DNA of 64,000 bases, from the NCBI RefSeq assembly GCF_019279795.1, contig NC_056725.1, forward strand, positions 1,753,627,795 to 1,753,691,794. The letters run 5' to 3'. The translations under genes and the position numbers were made by a program. Origin of the DNA: Protopterus annectens (Eukaryota; Chordata; Ceratodontiformes; Protopteridae). A model generated the notes under the pieces. The model was not told where the DNA came from. It was given only the letters and a program-made list of their open reading frames with translations, and searched no databases. Shown here in pieces: positions 12,354 through 23,367 of the stretch (position 1 is the first letter of the stretch; each line of letters opens with the position of its first letter).

Positions 12354-13449
12354 TGAGATGTGATTTATATACAAACACACAGACACTCCTGGGAAAGGCT
12401 GGCACAGGTTTACGACCTATGCCCCCTTCTGCCCAGGCTATAAGGTAGTAATCACTACCACCAACTACTCATCGGTTACTCTAAAGGCCCTTACCAAAGG
12501 GTGTCCAGTTCTACTGTGCAATGTTACTGTTATCCAATAATAAGTGTGACCCAGGGCTAATGGTATTGGAGTGGCTTTTACAGTATCAACAAATACATGC
12601 AAGTACACTAAGAGCTTAAATATCTCTACACAAAACCAGTCAGAATTAAAAGGTTTAAAAATATTTAATAATAAATAATAAAAGCACAAGACAATACCCA
12701 TTAATACAACACAGTGACAATAGAGACTTCAAAGATCACAGGAAATGCTTTAAAACAACACTGTAGGACAGTCTGACATAAATATAGAAAACAGCTAAAC
12801 TAATCTAGCTATATTCCTAGCTATCTCTAAGAGAAATACTAAGATCTAGGTCTTATTTACAGAGCAAAGCAAGTGCTGGTGAGTTGTCAGCTTCAGATCA
12901 ATATACAAAATGCACTCTCTTTCTCTGAGAGATAGTTCTTAAATTGATAATACACATTACTGCTGACTCATTTCAGATTACATCATTCTTGTTACCTCTA
13001 ATTTAGCTCCCAGGTTAACAGAATTTAAAATTTAACATTTCTTTGTGATCTGCACCTCCCAGGAAGTCACAGGCAATAAAAGACACTTTACATGTGAAAT
13101 CTAGTAATTATCTCTATCTTAAGACAATAGAAAAAACTCCTAGTCCAGACATCCTGTCTCTTAGCTTGAGATCAGACACAGTCGTAAAATGCTTTACTTA
13201 TTTTCTCAGAGTTTGCAAGTTGACTTTGTATGTCCCAATTACATTGCATAGGTATAGAATTTATACACATTTCTGCGTTTTTCCAGCAGGGAGCACTGTG
13301 GTTACATTTTTATAGCTCAGCACATAACGCGGTTTTCTTTTTCTTACATTTGTCAAACAAGCATGTGGATCATATTAATATTTACAAATGACATAGAATT
13401 ATTTACAAAATTCTATCTAGCTGGGCTGGCAGCCTCTCAGTTTATCACA
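11999..13449 (-). repeat. 5' LTR of the Gypsy element
   Basis: Starts TGTGATGCCC and ends GTTTATCACA in plus orientation, and pairs with 6031-7440. It is about 40 bases longer because of a CA microsatellite at 12296-12351. A candidate primer-binding site starting TGGTAG lies about a dozen bases inside the element, but its match to a tRNA is unclear. Confidence 0.92.
12296..12351. repeat. CA microsatellite inside the 5' LTR
   Basis: About 28 CA units. The matching place in the other LTR (about 6331-6342) has only a few units, so this repeat expanded after insertion or is prone to slippage. Confidence 0.95.
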
Positions 13450-13454
13450 CAGAT
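13450..13454. repeat. Target-site duplication CAGAT (right copy)
   Basis: Exact repeat of 6026-6030, directly after the right LTR. Confidence 0.9.
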
Positions 13455-14470
13455 TACAAACGTTACAATACAAAATTAACATACGGAAGATACTGTATAT
13501 ATTGTTAAAAAGATAATGCAATACTGTACAATGGTGTCTGCACACCAGATTCATATACTAAACTGTTGTTTAATATGCATGAGATTAATCATTAATGTTG
13601 TTATATGGACAGAATTTTCAGGACATCATGAAAGTTATAAAAAGGCAGCAGGTATTGAATATGTAGTTAAGAATTGATGAACATACTTACAGAATCTGCA
13701 ATAATTTATGGAAGGAGTCCGCAGATCATTATAAAGTGTGTGAAATAAGTGTATGAATGTACAAGTAAGACATAAGGGAACAGGAAGTTGGTAGTAAAAT
13801 AAGAGGAAAGACTCAGCAACCATACAAAGAAGAATACAAATAAATTCATAAGTACCAAAATAGAAATTATACAATGACTGGCAATTACTGCTCAAAAACA
13901 AGTGTACTGATTGGTCAGCCCAACCAGCGTGCCCATTGTAAATCGAGCATATACCCAAAGAAAAAAAGTCCTGTCGCCCAGACTTTCATCTATTAATATA
14001 TACTACAGAGATTCAAGTTTTCTTCTCTTTTCTTAAAAAAATAAACTTACATATCCAGATACTTCAGAAGTACGAGAGAGATGGGACAAAGAAAATACAA
14101 TAATCAGGTATGCTATGCAAAACTAGACAAACGTCCCTGATTATCCTTGTACTTTCTATACACTGTCTCTTGTAAATCTGAACAGCCAGATTTCAGTTTT
14201 TTTTGTTATTAAATCCATCCATCGAAAACCACTTTTCCCCCATTTTTGCACATGGGGTCGAAGTGTCACTTCAACAGACAATCATCTAGAGCCAAGGTTT
14301 ACACTGCCAGGTAGCAAGCTCTGCTGCAGTGATACTTACTGTATATGTATAGCTAAAAATAAGAATAGCAGTCAAAAGTTGATAGACATCTCAAGACTTT
14401 AAAAAATACATATTAAGTTGAAGGTATTATTTCAAAACAAGCTGTGCATCATAGCCATCCTTACAGGTTT
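13455..14470 (-). other. Non-coding; possible 3' UTR of a minus-strand host gene
   Basis: No supported coding sequence. If the exon at 14471-14510 is real, its 3' UTR would run leftward through here, through the Gypsy insertion, and on to about 5215. It would then be roughly 1.8 kb long without the insertion. A short tract near 14214-14290 (CATCCATCGAAAACCAC and the following bases) resembles the edge of a repeat common in fish and amphibians. Confidence 0.25.
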
Positions 14471-14510
14471 CTATCCTTCATAAAGGTATGGATCAGCATC
14501 ATAAACACTG
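14471..14510 (-). CDS. Candidate last coding exon of a minus-strand host gene
   Basis: On the minus strand, CACCTTTCTTTATACAG is a good splice acceptor. The following 40 bases read SVYDADPYLYEG and then stop. The acidic, tyrosine-rich end looks like a genuine protein C-terminus, but twelve codons are too few to name a gene, and another frame across it is also open. I could not find a convincing upstream exon. It would make this locus convergent with the plus-strand gene ending near 4440. Confidence 0.3.
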
Positions 14511-14524
14511 CTGTATAAAGAAAG

Positions 14525-16069
14525 GTGATATTAAACACTGTCAGTCTACATTCCTCAAAATGCATCTTAATAGAAAGCTGCTTATATATTTTGTGTAAAA
14601 AACATTTGTTGAAGTTTTATCACAAACTGGAACATTTGTGAAGATTTTTTTTTCAATCCCAGTGCCTTATTTAAGAGAGAACACACTAATCAAAGAAAAC
14701 CGGGATTTATTCCATCAGTAAGTCAAAGTTAAACGTAAACAAAGCAGGAATGCAGGCAGCCATAAAGAGTTATGCAATTTTCCCAAATGTCCCCAATTTT
14801 ACTCTAATTTTAGGTCTGTTCCTCTTATAACTGGCATCTGTTAGAGAAAAGGTGATGAACTGCACTTAACAAATAATGATAGTAATCAGAGATCTAGGCT
14901 TCTTTGAATTAATATACATTTTCTGAACTAAATGGGGGGAGGCAATGGAGAGCTTCCTTTCCACAGCACTGATGTATTGCATAAGCCTGAGAACAAAAGT
15001 CCCATACGGATGCACAGTACATCCAGAAAGCCCCAGGATACCAGTGAAAAGCATGCAAGATCAGCAATCCGTCCTTATACAAGTACATTATTTAAGAAAA
15101 GTAAATAACTTTTTTCTTAATAATGTAATTGTATAATGCTATAATATACACTAGCAAATGTTTATTGGATATTTGGTATTGGTACTAAATATGGACATTT
15201 TACTGACTCATATCAAATGGAGAACCATTTTGGTATAGAGAAAGGTGTTAAGCAGTTAGGCTTTGGATTAACAGAAAAAACTGACAGGATTTTGTAAAAG
15301 AGTTACAAAAATGTGATAGTGGAAGAAGATAAGTATTGTGAAGTACGGAAGAACAAGCAAATGTTAAATTAACAATTAATAACTAAAACTAACAAGGTAC
15401 TTACTTACTTCAGTAGTAGATCACCCTCTTTAACAGTTTCAGTTCTGCCATTACTTGACTCTCCTTACAGCCAAAGGCAACACAATTTAGTTGCTTATAA
15501 AGAGGTTACTCGTTACTGACAGCAGTATGACTGCTATATCTTCTTCATTACTTTCACTAACTCCCCAGCAATTCCAAAGCACAACAGGCCTAACTGTTCC
15601 ATTCAAACATAAGCACAGAACAGATTATCCACTATGTGATTTTAACAATATACCTTTCCGATGCAGAACTGTCTGATTAGACCTGCATTCTCAATTCCAG
15701 CAGAAAAGTTCATCATTGATCCCTGTTACTGCCACTCAGATGCAAACAACCTCTTAAATTATAGTCAGGGACTCTGGGTTATGGTTAATAAAACAGTGAA
15801 ATCCCACTTCCGTGATGGGAGATTCTGGGAATTAGATGAGTGAATCTAAATATAAAAAGAAATTCAAGTTATATTGAGTAAGTGATCTGATTTAAAATGC
15901 CAAATTCCATGGAATCCCTTGATTTTGCTAAATTTTTAGAATTTTATCAGACTTTTCTTCTCATTTTCCCCATTTTAAGAAATATAGATGTATACTGCTT
16001 CATGAGCAGAATGGTTTGTGAAGGAAACATTGTTACAACAGTGCTGGTTACTGTTTCTGATAGAATTTG
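14525..16069. other. No feature recognised
   Basis: AT-rich sequence with only short open stretches and no codon pattern, splice context or repeat family I can name. It is probably intron or intergenic. Confidence 0.4.
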
Positions 16070-17915
16070 CAGTAGTATGCTCAAGAACCTGTTTAGTCAT
16101 ACCATAGCTGTACAGTAGTATGCTCAGGAACCTGTTTAGTCATACCATAGCTGTACAGTAGTATGCTCAGGAACCTGTTTAGTCATACCATAGCTGTACA
16201 GTAGTATGCTCAGGAACCTGTTTAGTCATACCATATCTGTACAGTAGTATGCTCAGGAACCTGTTTAGTCACACCATATCTGTGCAGTAGTATGCTCAGG
16301 AACCTGTTTAGTCATACCATATCTGTGCAGTAGTATGCTCAGGAACCTGTTTAGTCATACCATAGCTGTACAGCAGTATGCTCAGGAACCTGTTTAGTCA
16401 CACCATAGCTGTGCAGTAGTATGCTCAGGAACCTGTTTAGTCATACCATAGCTGTACAGTAGTATGTTCAGAAACCTGTTTAGTCACACCATAGCTGTGT
16501 AGTAGTATGTTCAGAAACCTGTTTAGTCATACCATAGCTGTACAGTAGTATGCTCAGGAACCTGTTTAGTCATACCATAGCTGTACAGTAGTATGCTCAG
16601 GAACCTTAGTCATACCATAGCTGTACAGTAGTATGCTCAGGAACCTGTTTAGTCATACCATAGCTGTATAGTAGTATGCTCAGGAACCTGTTTAGTCATA
16701 CCATAGCTGTACAGTAGTATGCTCAGGAACCTGTTTAGTCATACCATAGCTGTACAGTAGTATGCTCAGGAACCTGTTTAGTCATACCATATCTGTGCAG
16801 TAGTATGCTCAGGAACCTGTTTAGTCACACCATAGCTGTGCAGTAGTATGCTCAGGAACCTGTTTAGTCACACCATAGTTATGCAGTAGTATGCTCAGGA
16901 ACCTGTTTAGTCATACCATAGCTGTGCAGTAGTATGCTCAGGAACCTGTTCAGTCATAACATAGCTGTGCAGTAGTATGCTCAGGAACCTGTTTAGTCAT
17001 ACCATATCTGTGCAGTAGTATGCTCAGGAACCTGTTTAGTCACACCATAGCTGTACAGTAGTATGCTCAGGAACCTGTTTAGTCATACCATATCTGTGCA
17101 GTAGTATGCTCAGGAACCTGTTTAGTCACACCATAGCTGTGCAGTAGTATGCTCAGGAACCTGTTTAGTCACACCATAGCTGTGCAGTAGTATGCTCAGG
17201 AACCTGTTTAGTCACACCATAGCTATGCAGTAGTATGCTCAGGAACCTGTTTAGTCATACCATAGCTGTGCAGTAGTATGCTCAGGAACCTGTTCAGTCA
17301 TAACATAGCTGTGCAGTAGTATGCTCAGGAACCTGTTTAGTCATAACATAGCTGTGCAGTAGTATGCTCAGGAACCTGTTTAGTCACACCATAGCTGTAC
17401 AGTAGTATGCTCAGGAACCTGTTTAGTCACACCATATCTGTGCAGTAGTATGCTCAGGAACCTGTTTAGTCACACCATATCTGTGCAGTAGTATGCTCAG
17501 GAACCTGTTTAGTCACACCATAGCTGTGCAGTACTATGCTCAGGAACCTGTTTAGTCACACCATAACTGTGCAGTAGTATGCTCAGGAACCTGTTTAGTC
17601 ACACCATAGCTATGCAGTAGTATGCTCAGGAACCTGTTTAGTCATACCATAGCTGTGCAGTAGTATGCTCAGGAACCTGTTCAGTCATAACATAGCTGTG
17701 CAGTAGTATGCTCAGGAACCTGTTTAGTCATAACATAGCTGTGCAGTAGTATGCTCAGGAACCTGTTTAGTCATACCATAGCTGTGCAGTAGTATGCTCA
17801 GGAACCTGTTTAGTCATACCATAGCTGTGCAGTAGTATGCTCAGGAACCTGTTTAGTCATACCATAGCTGTGCAGTAGTATGCTCAGGAACCTGTTCAGT
17901 CACACCATAACTGTG
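16070..17915. repeat. 43-bp minisatellite, about 43 tandem copies
   Basis: The unit begins CAGTAGTATGCTCAGGAACC and continues TGTTTAGTCATACCATAGCT plus three bases, 43 bases in all. The array is 1,846 bases long and so holds about 43 units. One unit near 16605 is a few bases short, and the rest keep register. Variants at a few sites (CACACC for CATACC, ATCTGTG for GCTGTAC, GTTCAGTCATAAC for GTTTAGTCATACC) recur in a pattern. The rare GTTCAGTCATAAC variant occurs 344 and then 387 bases apart, which is 8 and 9 units. Since 43 is not a multiple of three, it is not a coding repeat. Confidence 0.98.
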
Positions 17916-18540
17916 GATATACATTATGCATTTATCATGGGGGTACATGAGTTGATACAAGAGCATTAAAGTGGATGATCTGATGTATTCACACTGCATC
18001 TATATAAAGAACAGGTCTCTGGCATTAAACTTTAGAAGAACCATTTACACTACATCACCTGTTTTGTTTCTATTGCTACTTCTAACATATACAATGATGT
18101 TGTTATAATAGGAGGAAGTAAGTTAAAACTCGCTACTATCAAGAAAATAATAAAGTAGGATCTCATACTTTTAAATACCTGGATAACTTCAAAGAAAACC
18201 TAAAGCCATGGTTTTGAAGACTGTATCTAGAGTAGCACAAAACTGATAAATACCCTGCCATATTGCTGACCTAAGCCTATAACAACTGAAATAATCAAAA
18301 GCTACAAAATACCTAGGTATACACCTGGATAATGCTTTCTCTTTCTCCACTCTTTCTGGCTTACTTAGCAGCAAACTACCTTAATCAACTGAAACATTGC
18401 CTATGTTTAAGCAGATGTCTCACATTCAAAGTCTGAACCAGCCTGCCAAAAGGAGTCTTGCATCCTCACTTAAGAATAAGATTTTCCCTTTATACAGATT
18501 TCATATCAATCCCCATTTCAGATTTAATGGACCATGACAT
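17916..18540. other. No firm feature; possible short LINE scrap
   Basis: Mostly unique-looking sequence. A plus-strand stretch at about 18300-18345 reads KYLGIHLDNALSFS, which resembles a C-terminal LINE block. The sequence around it does not extend the match, so I do not call an element. Confidence 0.3.
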
Positions 18541-18544
18541 TAAA

Positions 18545-20190
18545 AGGGACACTTCATTTATTTTTTTTAATTTGTTCACCAGGTAAGTAGACTGGCCCAA
18601 GAACATTTTTCAGCCATAACACAGGCAGAAGCCATACTAAACAGTACATAAACTTTAGTTACATGTAGCTAAGACAGAAAGCTTAATCACTAAAATGCAC
18701 TCAGAGTAATATAACAATATTTAATATACGATATATGATTTCTGAAATTCAAGAGACTAGTTGGTAGCCATCAGTAATGGACTACATAATGAGTTTTCAG
18801 TGGAACATTAGTCCGTATTCAGAGACTTGAAATCTTGTAATAAAATAAGTGGAATTAATTTAGGATAAGCTGCAGAAAAAATTTATAAAGACTAGCCAGA
18901 TGAGTAGAATCTTCATTACTAATAAAGCATTTAACGAGTAGAATTTATAAGGCAGGATGGAAGAAAGTGCTTACAAACTGAAAGAGAAATCAGCTTATTT
19001 ATGCCACTGGGAAGAGAATTTCCAAACACCAGAGGTGTGTGGAGGGGAGGTTGTTTTTGGATTGTGTTTTTTTAAGGCTTAGTGTGCCTTGTTCTAATTT
19101 TGAATACATCTTAGCTACAGAAGGTGAACAGAAGTCAGTTCAGAGATATAAAATGAAAGGTCGCTCACTCATTTATAAGTGTTGATAAGTATTGTACTGT
19201 ATGAGTAAAAGGCTACAGTCCAATGACATGTATTTGGTAGTATTGAGTGGCATATAATGGTATGCTTGAGTGTCTGAGTGATAAAATACCCGAGTTTAAG
19301 TTCTTCTGGAATTTAATGTGCATACATATCATCTTGATTATGGATTAAGGTGACCATGAACTCATATACAAGTCTGAGTTGTGTGAGTGCTTTGCTGTTG
19401 GTGAGCTGTGTGTTTGTGAAAAACTGGGAGGGATCTAGGTGAATGTAAAACTATCCACACAAGTCATTTTTGTGATCTGGTCAGAGTGCCCCAAGGGTCA
19501 GAAATCTCCAGAGATAAAGAAGAAGTGATTTTCTAAGCAGCATACCTCACATGAGTAGATTTTCAGAGACTGTGTAGATTTTTGTCTTTTATTTTTGGTC
19601 TGTCCATAACATTTTCTGTTTTTCTAGCAAATCATTGATGATTTATATCACTAAATAATGTCAGATATTTGAGTTTCAGACTTCATGTTCTTCAGAAAAT
19701 CCATTCTAATGCAAAATATTTTAATATATAAATGTTATAAGTTTATAAAAGTAATATTTAAAATTTGCCCCTATTTTTGAGCCTTTGTCTCCCCCATTAT
19801 TTTTGGCTTTGTCCAGATTTATTGCACTAAGAGGGTGAGAGGTATGAGAAATGACAAGAGTCTGATTGGTATCAATAAGAAGATTATGCTTTGCTAAACC
19901 ACAGTCAGACATTATTGATCACAGACTGGAATGATAAATTAAGATCAATACTTTTAAGTGATTTTTTAAGAGAAGTATGACATCTACATAAAGAATGTTT
20001 TTTAAGCTCTGGATGTCAGATGGTCAGATGATAAAAATGACCATTTATAAAGATAGAAAAGAGTATTTGATCCAAGTGTGGGGACCTGTGAAATACCTGA
20101 CTGTAATACAGAAAAGGAGGACTGAGAATTCCCATAGTGCACAGCAATAAGGTGTTCAGTATGGTAGATTCTGGATTGTGTTGGGGTTCA
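18545..20190 (-). mobile_element. Old L2-like LINE remnant (minus)
   Basis: The 3' tail at 18545-18690 matches the tail of the L2-like element that ends near 32280, read in reverse. Further in, the minus strand shows the FGNSLPSG block (about 19000-19040) typical of the L2/CR1 C-terminus. Near 20060-20100 a degraded GISQVPTLGS stands where the GVPQGSILGP reverse-transcriptase block is expected. The copy is heavily decayed, with no long frame left. A MITE (19541-19846) interrupts it. Confidence 0.5.
19541..19846 (-). mobile_element. hAT-like MITE, copy 3
   Basis: The right end reads GTGAGAGGTATG and the left end CATACCTC. The interior matches the reverse complement of the MITE at 39583-39900 over most of its length, for example GGCTTTGTCCAGATTTATTG here against GGCTTTATCCAGATTTCTTA. 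Its length (306 bp) fits the family. I see no clear 8-bp duplication around this copy. Confidence 0.65.
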
Positions 20191-20519
20191 GAATAGAGGC
20201 TTAAATAAGCAGTTTATGGAGGAGAAGATGATGGTCCAGTAAGTCAAAGGCTCCTTTTGCACATTTTCAGTCTGCTGAAATTGCTGACAGTGACCACTGG
20301 GGAGACCATGTATGCTCTTTAATTTACTGGTCACATCTGACACGTAATCACATTTTATTTTGCAGCGCAGGCTCAGTTTTACAAATACTTCAGTCTTCCA
20401 TAAGTTCGTAGGTTCATAGAAAATTACTAGGCTAACAGCCTTAGCCATATTTATCCTGGGTTGCCCCAGTTGACGGTGGTTAGCTGAGTGAGGGTCTCAC
20501 AGATAAGGGTCTATGGTAG

Positions 20520-22300
20520 TTAACACTGAATTCCCCTGTCCAGGAGAGACATGGGCACCGCCTCAGGAGTGAATTTGCAGTCACCCATCCATTGATCTAA
20601 GCTGCATTTGAAGAGGGTCATGGAGGTGCTCTGTTTCATGTGAATTGGAAGCTTGTTCCAGAGAAATGGCAGTCTGTGGGAGATATATCTACCTCTCCAG
20701 CATGACCTGCTCATGTCAGAGGCTAGGTTAAGATACCTGGACTGAGTGACCCTTGTGCAGTTTGATTTATGAATGTGTAGCACTTCCATTAGGGCTGGGT
20801 CAGAGACTACCCCGTAAGCCAGGCACAGGTTACACTTAGCAACTTGTTGGAGACAGAATACAGTGACAGGGCTTTCAGTCTTTCCACTTAAGACTTGTTT
20901 TGTGTACCATGCAATTTCTTGTTGAGAAACGTCTGTGCTCTCTCCAGTTGGTGCAGGTATCTGGTGAGGTACATGCAAAAGGGAGCATTGTACTGAATTA
21001 TTGGTCTGATGAAGGCCGAGTATAATGGAATTATAACTTCCTTAGATCTAGATTTGATGCCTTTACTTATAAGATGTGCCACATAAGAGGATTTCCTTAC
21101 TACTGTGGATACGTTGTGGTCAAAGTTCAGGGTTGCTATTAAACTTAGTACCCTGATCACATACTACTGGATCTACACTTAAGGGGGATCTGTATATAAT
21201 GTAATTAGTAAGGATTTCAGCTTTCCCAAAGGGAATAATAATGCTTTTTGCTGTATTTAGCTTTAATCCATGGCTTTGGCACCAATCATTTGTTTGCATT
21301 AACCCTGTCTGCAGTATATTAATATCGCTGGGGGACTGAATGATTGTTCTCAATTTGCAATCAGAGAACATGGTCAGCCACAGGCGGTCCAAGTTTGCCT
21401 GGACTTCTGAGAAATAAGTAAGAGGCCCAGCATACAACCCTGTGGTATGCCACTGATGACTGGTCTTTTGCTAGAAGAAGTCACCCACTTTGACAGTATG
21501 TATCCTGTCAGTGAGCCAGTTGGCTACCCATCTAGTAATGTAGGGGTTAATTCCCAGTTGGGAAAGTTTTTCTACAATACCTGAGTGGGGGTGTGTCAAA
21601 TGGCATGGTTAGGTCAAGACAGGCAGGATGCACTGTCTTTCCCTCATCCATGGCCTTGGTGACTTCTCGAAGAAGTCAATCATGTTTAACATCCATGATC
21701 TAACTTTAACAAATCTAAACTGGGTTGGGTCCAGAGTTTGGAGATTACCTATGTCCTTGTTAATAAGATCCATAATGATTCTTTCCATGGCCTTGAAGAT
21801 GAGGCTAGTCAGGCTTATGGGCCTATAATTCCCAGGGTCGGTTGATGGTCCCCCTTTGTGTACAGGAATTACTGTTGCTGTCCTCCATTCCACCAGAACA
21901 TAGCCAGTTCACAATATTTGGTTAAACAGAGAGCCACGTGGGCTATTAGGTCATGTTTTAAGTTGTTTAAAAGGCTACATGGGATGTTGTCTGGTCCTAC
22001 TCATGCTGTGTTTTTGGCCTTAGAGAGTGCTGAGATGACCTGCTCTCTAAAGGCAATAGGCTGATGAATGGTAGCAGTTATACTTTGGGGGATGACTGGA
22101 GGGGACAGAGGATTAAGTTTGCTCCAAATCTTTCAGCTAGCAGGTTGGCTATTACCCCCTGTTGAGTATGGGTGGTGCCATCCACAACTGGTTCAGCACA
22201 TAGCTGGGTATTCCCTTTTAGATTTCGGATGTGGTTAAATAATGCCTTGTGATTATACTTAGGAAGGCCATCTTTGCTTCATAATTAGCTTTGGAGGACT
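20520..22300 (-). pseudogene. ORF2 reverse transcriptase and C-terminal region of CR1 copy A
   Basis: Minus-strand blocks in order: WRTATVIPVHKGG and GNYRPISLTSLIFKAMERII (21893-21780), a worn FVKGRS-type block, and the region LWLTMFSDCKLRTI near 21350-21390, where the catalytic FADD is altered. Then follow WCQSHGLKLNTAKSIIIPFG (about 21220-21290), IRPIIQYNAPFCMYL (about 20970-21010), and the C-terminal LPFLWNKLPIHMKQS (about 20630-20680). The family encodes target-primed reverse transcription. This copy has lost one continuous frame. Confidence 0.8.
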
Positions 22301-22510
22301 TGACAAGATCTCATATTTGTTTGTTTAAGCTACAGAGGGATTTCTTCCTCTGCTGAGCCAGGCCCCACTTGTGCTTGCACATTAGTTTCTTTCTTTTGCT
22401 GTATAGCCTGTTTATACTAGGGGTCCATCAGCATGGCTTGTTTTTTTGGCAAGACCTGGTTTTAATCTGGTCATTTACAGCTGATTCTATATGCAGGGCA
22501 TTACTGTACA

Positions 22511-22610
22511 CCTCAGCATAGGAGTCCATGTTACCTGCATTTGAGGGGAGGGCTTTGAAGCCTCAAATGCAGGTAACATGGACTCCTATGCTGAGGGGAG
22601 GGCTTTGAAG
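22511..22610. repeat. Perfect 36-bp inverted repeat with duplicated 14-bp spacer
   Basis: The left arm (22511-22546, starting CCTCAGCATAGG) and right arm (22561-22596, ending CCTATGCTGAGG) are exact reverse complements. The 14-base spacer GGAGGGCTTTGAAG (22547-22560) is repeated directly after the right arm (22597-22610). The arrangement arm, spacer, inverted arm, spacer is a signature of template switching during replication. It lies within CR1 copy A and is absent in the matching parts of the other copies. Confidence 0.95.
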
Positions 22611-22859
22611 CTTCTTATACCATCACATAGTAGGAGGCCGTTTGTCTCTGAAAAATTCTTAAAATGTTTTTGAGCTTTCATCGAACAAGACTGATTTATG
22701 GTCCAATTTTACCAGGGAGGACATCACACAGGGGAGTTTGCAATGCTCTCCCATGTTAGTGAGCCTCTTGTGGGTGTACTGATTAGCTGTTCCAGAGCAT
22801 TTGTATTGACAAAGTCCAAGAACATCTGAGCCAGCATGTTTGTGGTCATGTACGTTTCT

Positions 22860-23365
22860 CAGTCGATGGTAGGATAATTAAAATCACCCATGAGTTAAGT
22901 GTTGGGCTGTATGGAAAGTGAATCTAGTAAGTCCAGTTATGCTGTATGCTTTTCCTGTTTCATGATGGGGGACCTAAGGTTTGGTACGTTGTGGCAGGAG
23001 GATTTGCCTATAGGCAATTGGACATGAAGTAGCTCAAGACAGTCACACTGTTTGACCAGTCTTGAGGTGTACTTATCCCTAATGAAGATGGATACACTTC
23101 CTCCTTTGGTTCATTCTCGCTCAGTTTCTGGTCTGAATATATGGAAGGCATTGTAGGCCTGCATGGTCTTTGTGCTTTCTGTGCCTTTGAACCATGTCTC
23201 AGTGACTGCACAGATGCTAACATCTTCCAAAGTGAAGAGTGCTTCCAGGGAGTGCAGTTTCTTGTTTAGACTCCTAGCATTAAGCAGCAGTACCTTGAGT
23301 TTATCTAGAGAGGATTTTGTTGTGTTGGTAGGCTGGTTATTTTGACACTGCCTAAAAAGGCACAA
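22860..23365 (-). pseudogene. ORF2 endonuclease region of CR1 copy A
   Basis: The minus strand from 23365 reads KLKVLLLNARSLNKKLHSLE, then AVTETWFKG. These are the N-terminal AP-endonuclease motifs (NARS and ETWF) of CR1-type ORF2. The frame shifts within about 250 bases. In the family this nuclease nicks the target for reverse transcription. Confidence 0.75.
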
Positions 23366-23367
23366 TA

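Larger units (their letters stand above)
6031..13449 (-). mobile_element. Gypsy (Ty3) LTR retrotransposon, Gmr1-like pol order, fossil
   Basis: A complete-length but broken element of about 7.4 kb read on the minus strand. It has two LTRs (1,410 and 1,451 bases) that begin TGTGAT and end ATCACA, with an exact CAGAT duplication outside. In element order I see the 5' LTR (13449-11999), gag with a zinc knuckle, protease region, integrase, GPY/F-like module, reverse transcriptase, RNase H, polypurine tract and 3' LTR (7440-6031). Integrase therefore precedes reverse transcriptase, the order known from the Gmr1 group of deuterostome Gypsy elements. The two LTRs differ by very roughly 10 per cent over the first 300 bases by eye. 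At neutral rates of 1-2 per billion years that suggests some tens of millions of years. The coding parts carry many breaks, roughly ten, so it is inactive. Confidence 0.92.

Noticed and set aside
6031-13449. Endogenous retrovirus with envelope
   Set aside because: No envelope-like frame lies between RNase H and the 3' LTR. The pol blocks are Ty3/gypsy type.
13635-13958. 107-codon minus-strand open frame
   Set aside because: No recognisable domain. It lies in sequence proposed as 3' UTR and shows no splice context.
14214-14290. Fish-type repeat edge (CATCCATCGAAAACCAC...)
   Set aside because: Similarity is by memory only and covers too few bases. Noted within the surrounding region but not called.
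14866-15054. Minus-strand frame with a hydrophobic start as a membrane-protein exon
   Set aside because: No good splice donor or acceptor, and a second frame is equally open, so it cannot be supported.
16070-17915. CRISPR array (regular repeats)
   Set aside because: Units are directly adjacent with no spacers, the host is clearly eukaryotic, and there are no cas genes. It is a minisatellite.
18291-18345. Plus-strand LINE C-terminal block KYLGIHLDNALSFS
   Set aside because: The match is one short block, and neighbouring blocks of the family are not found on either side.
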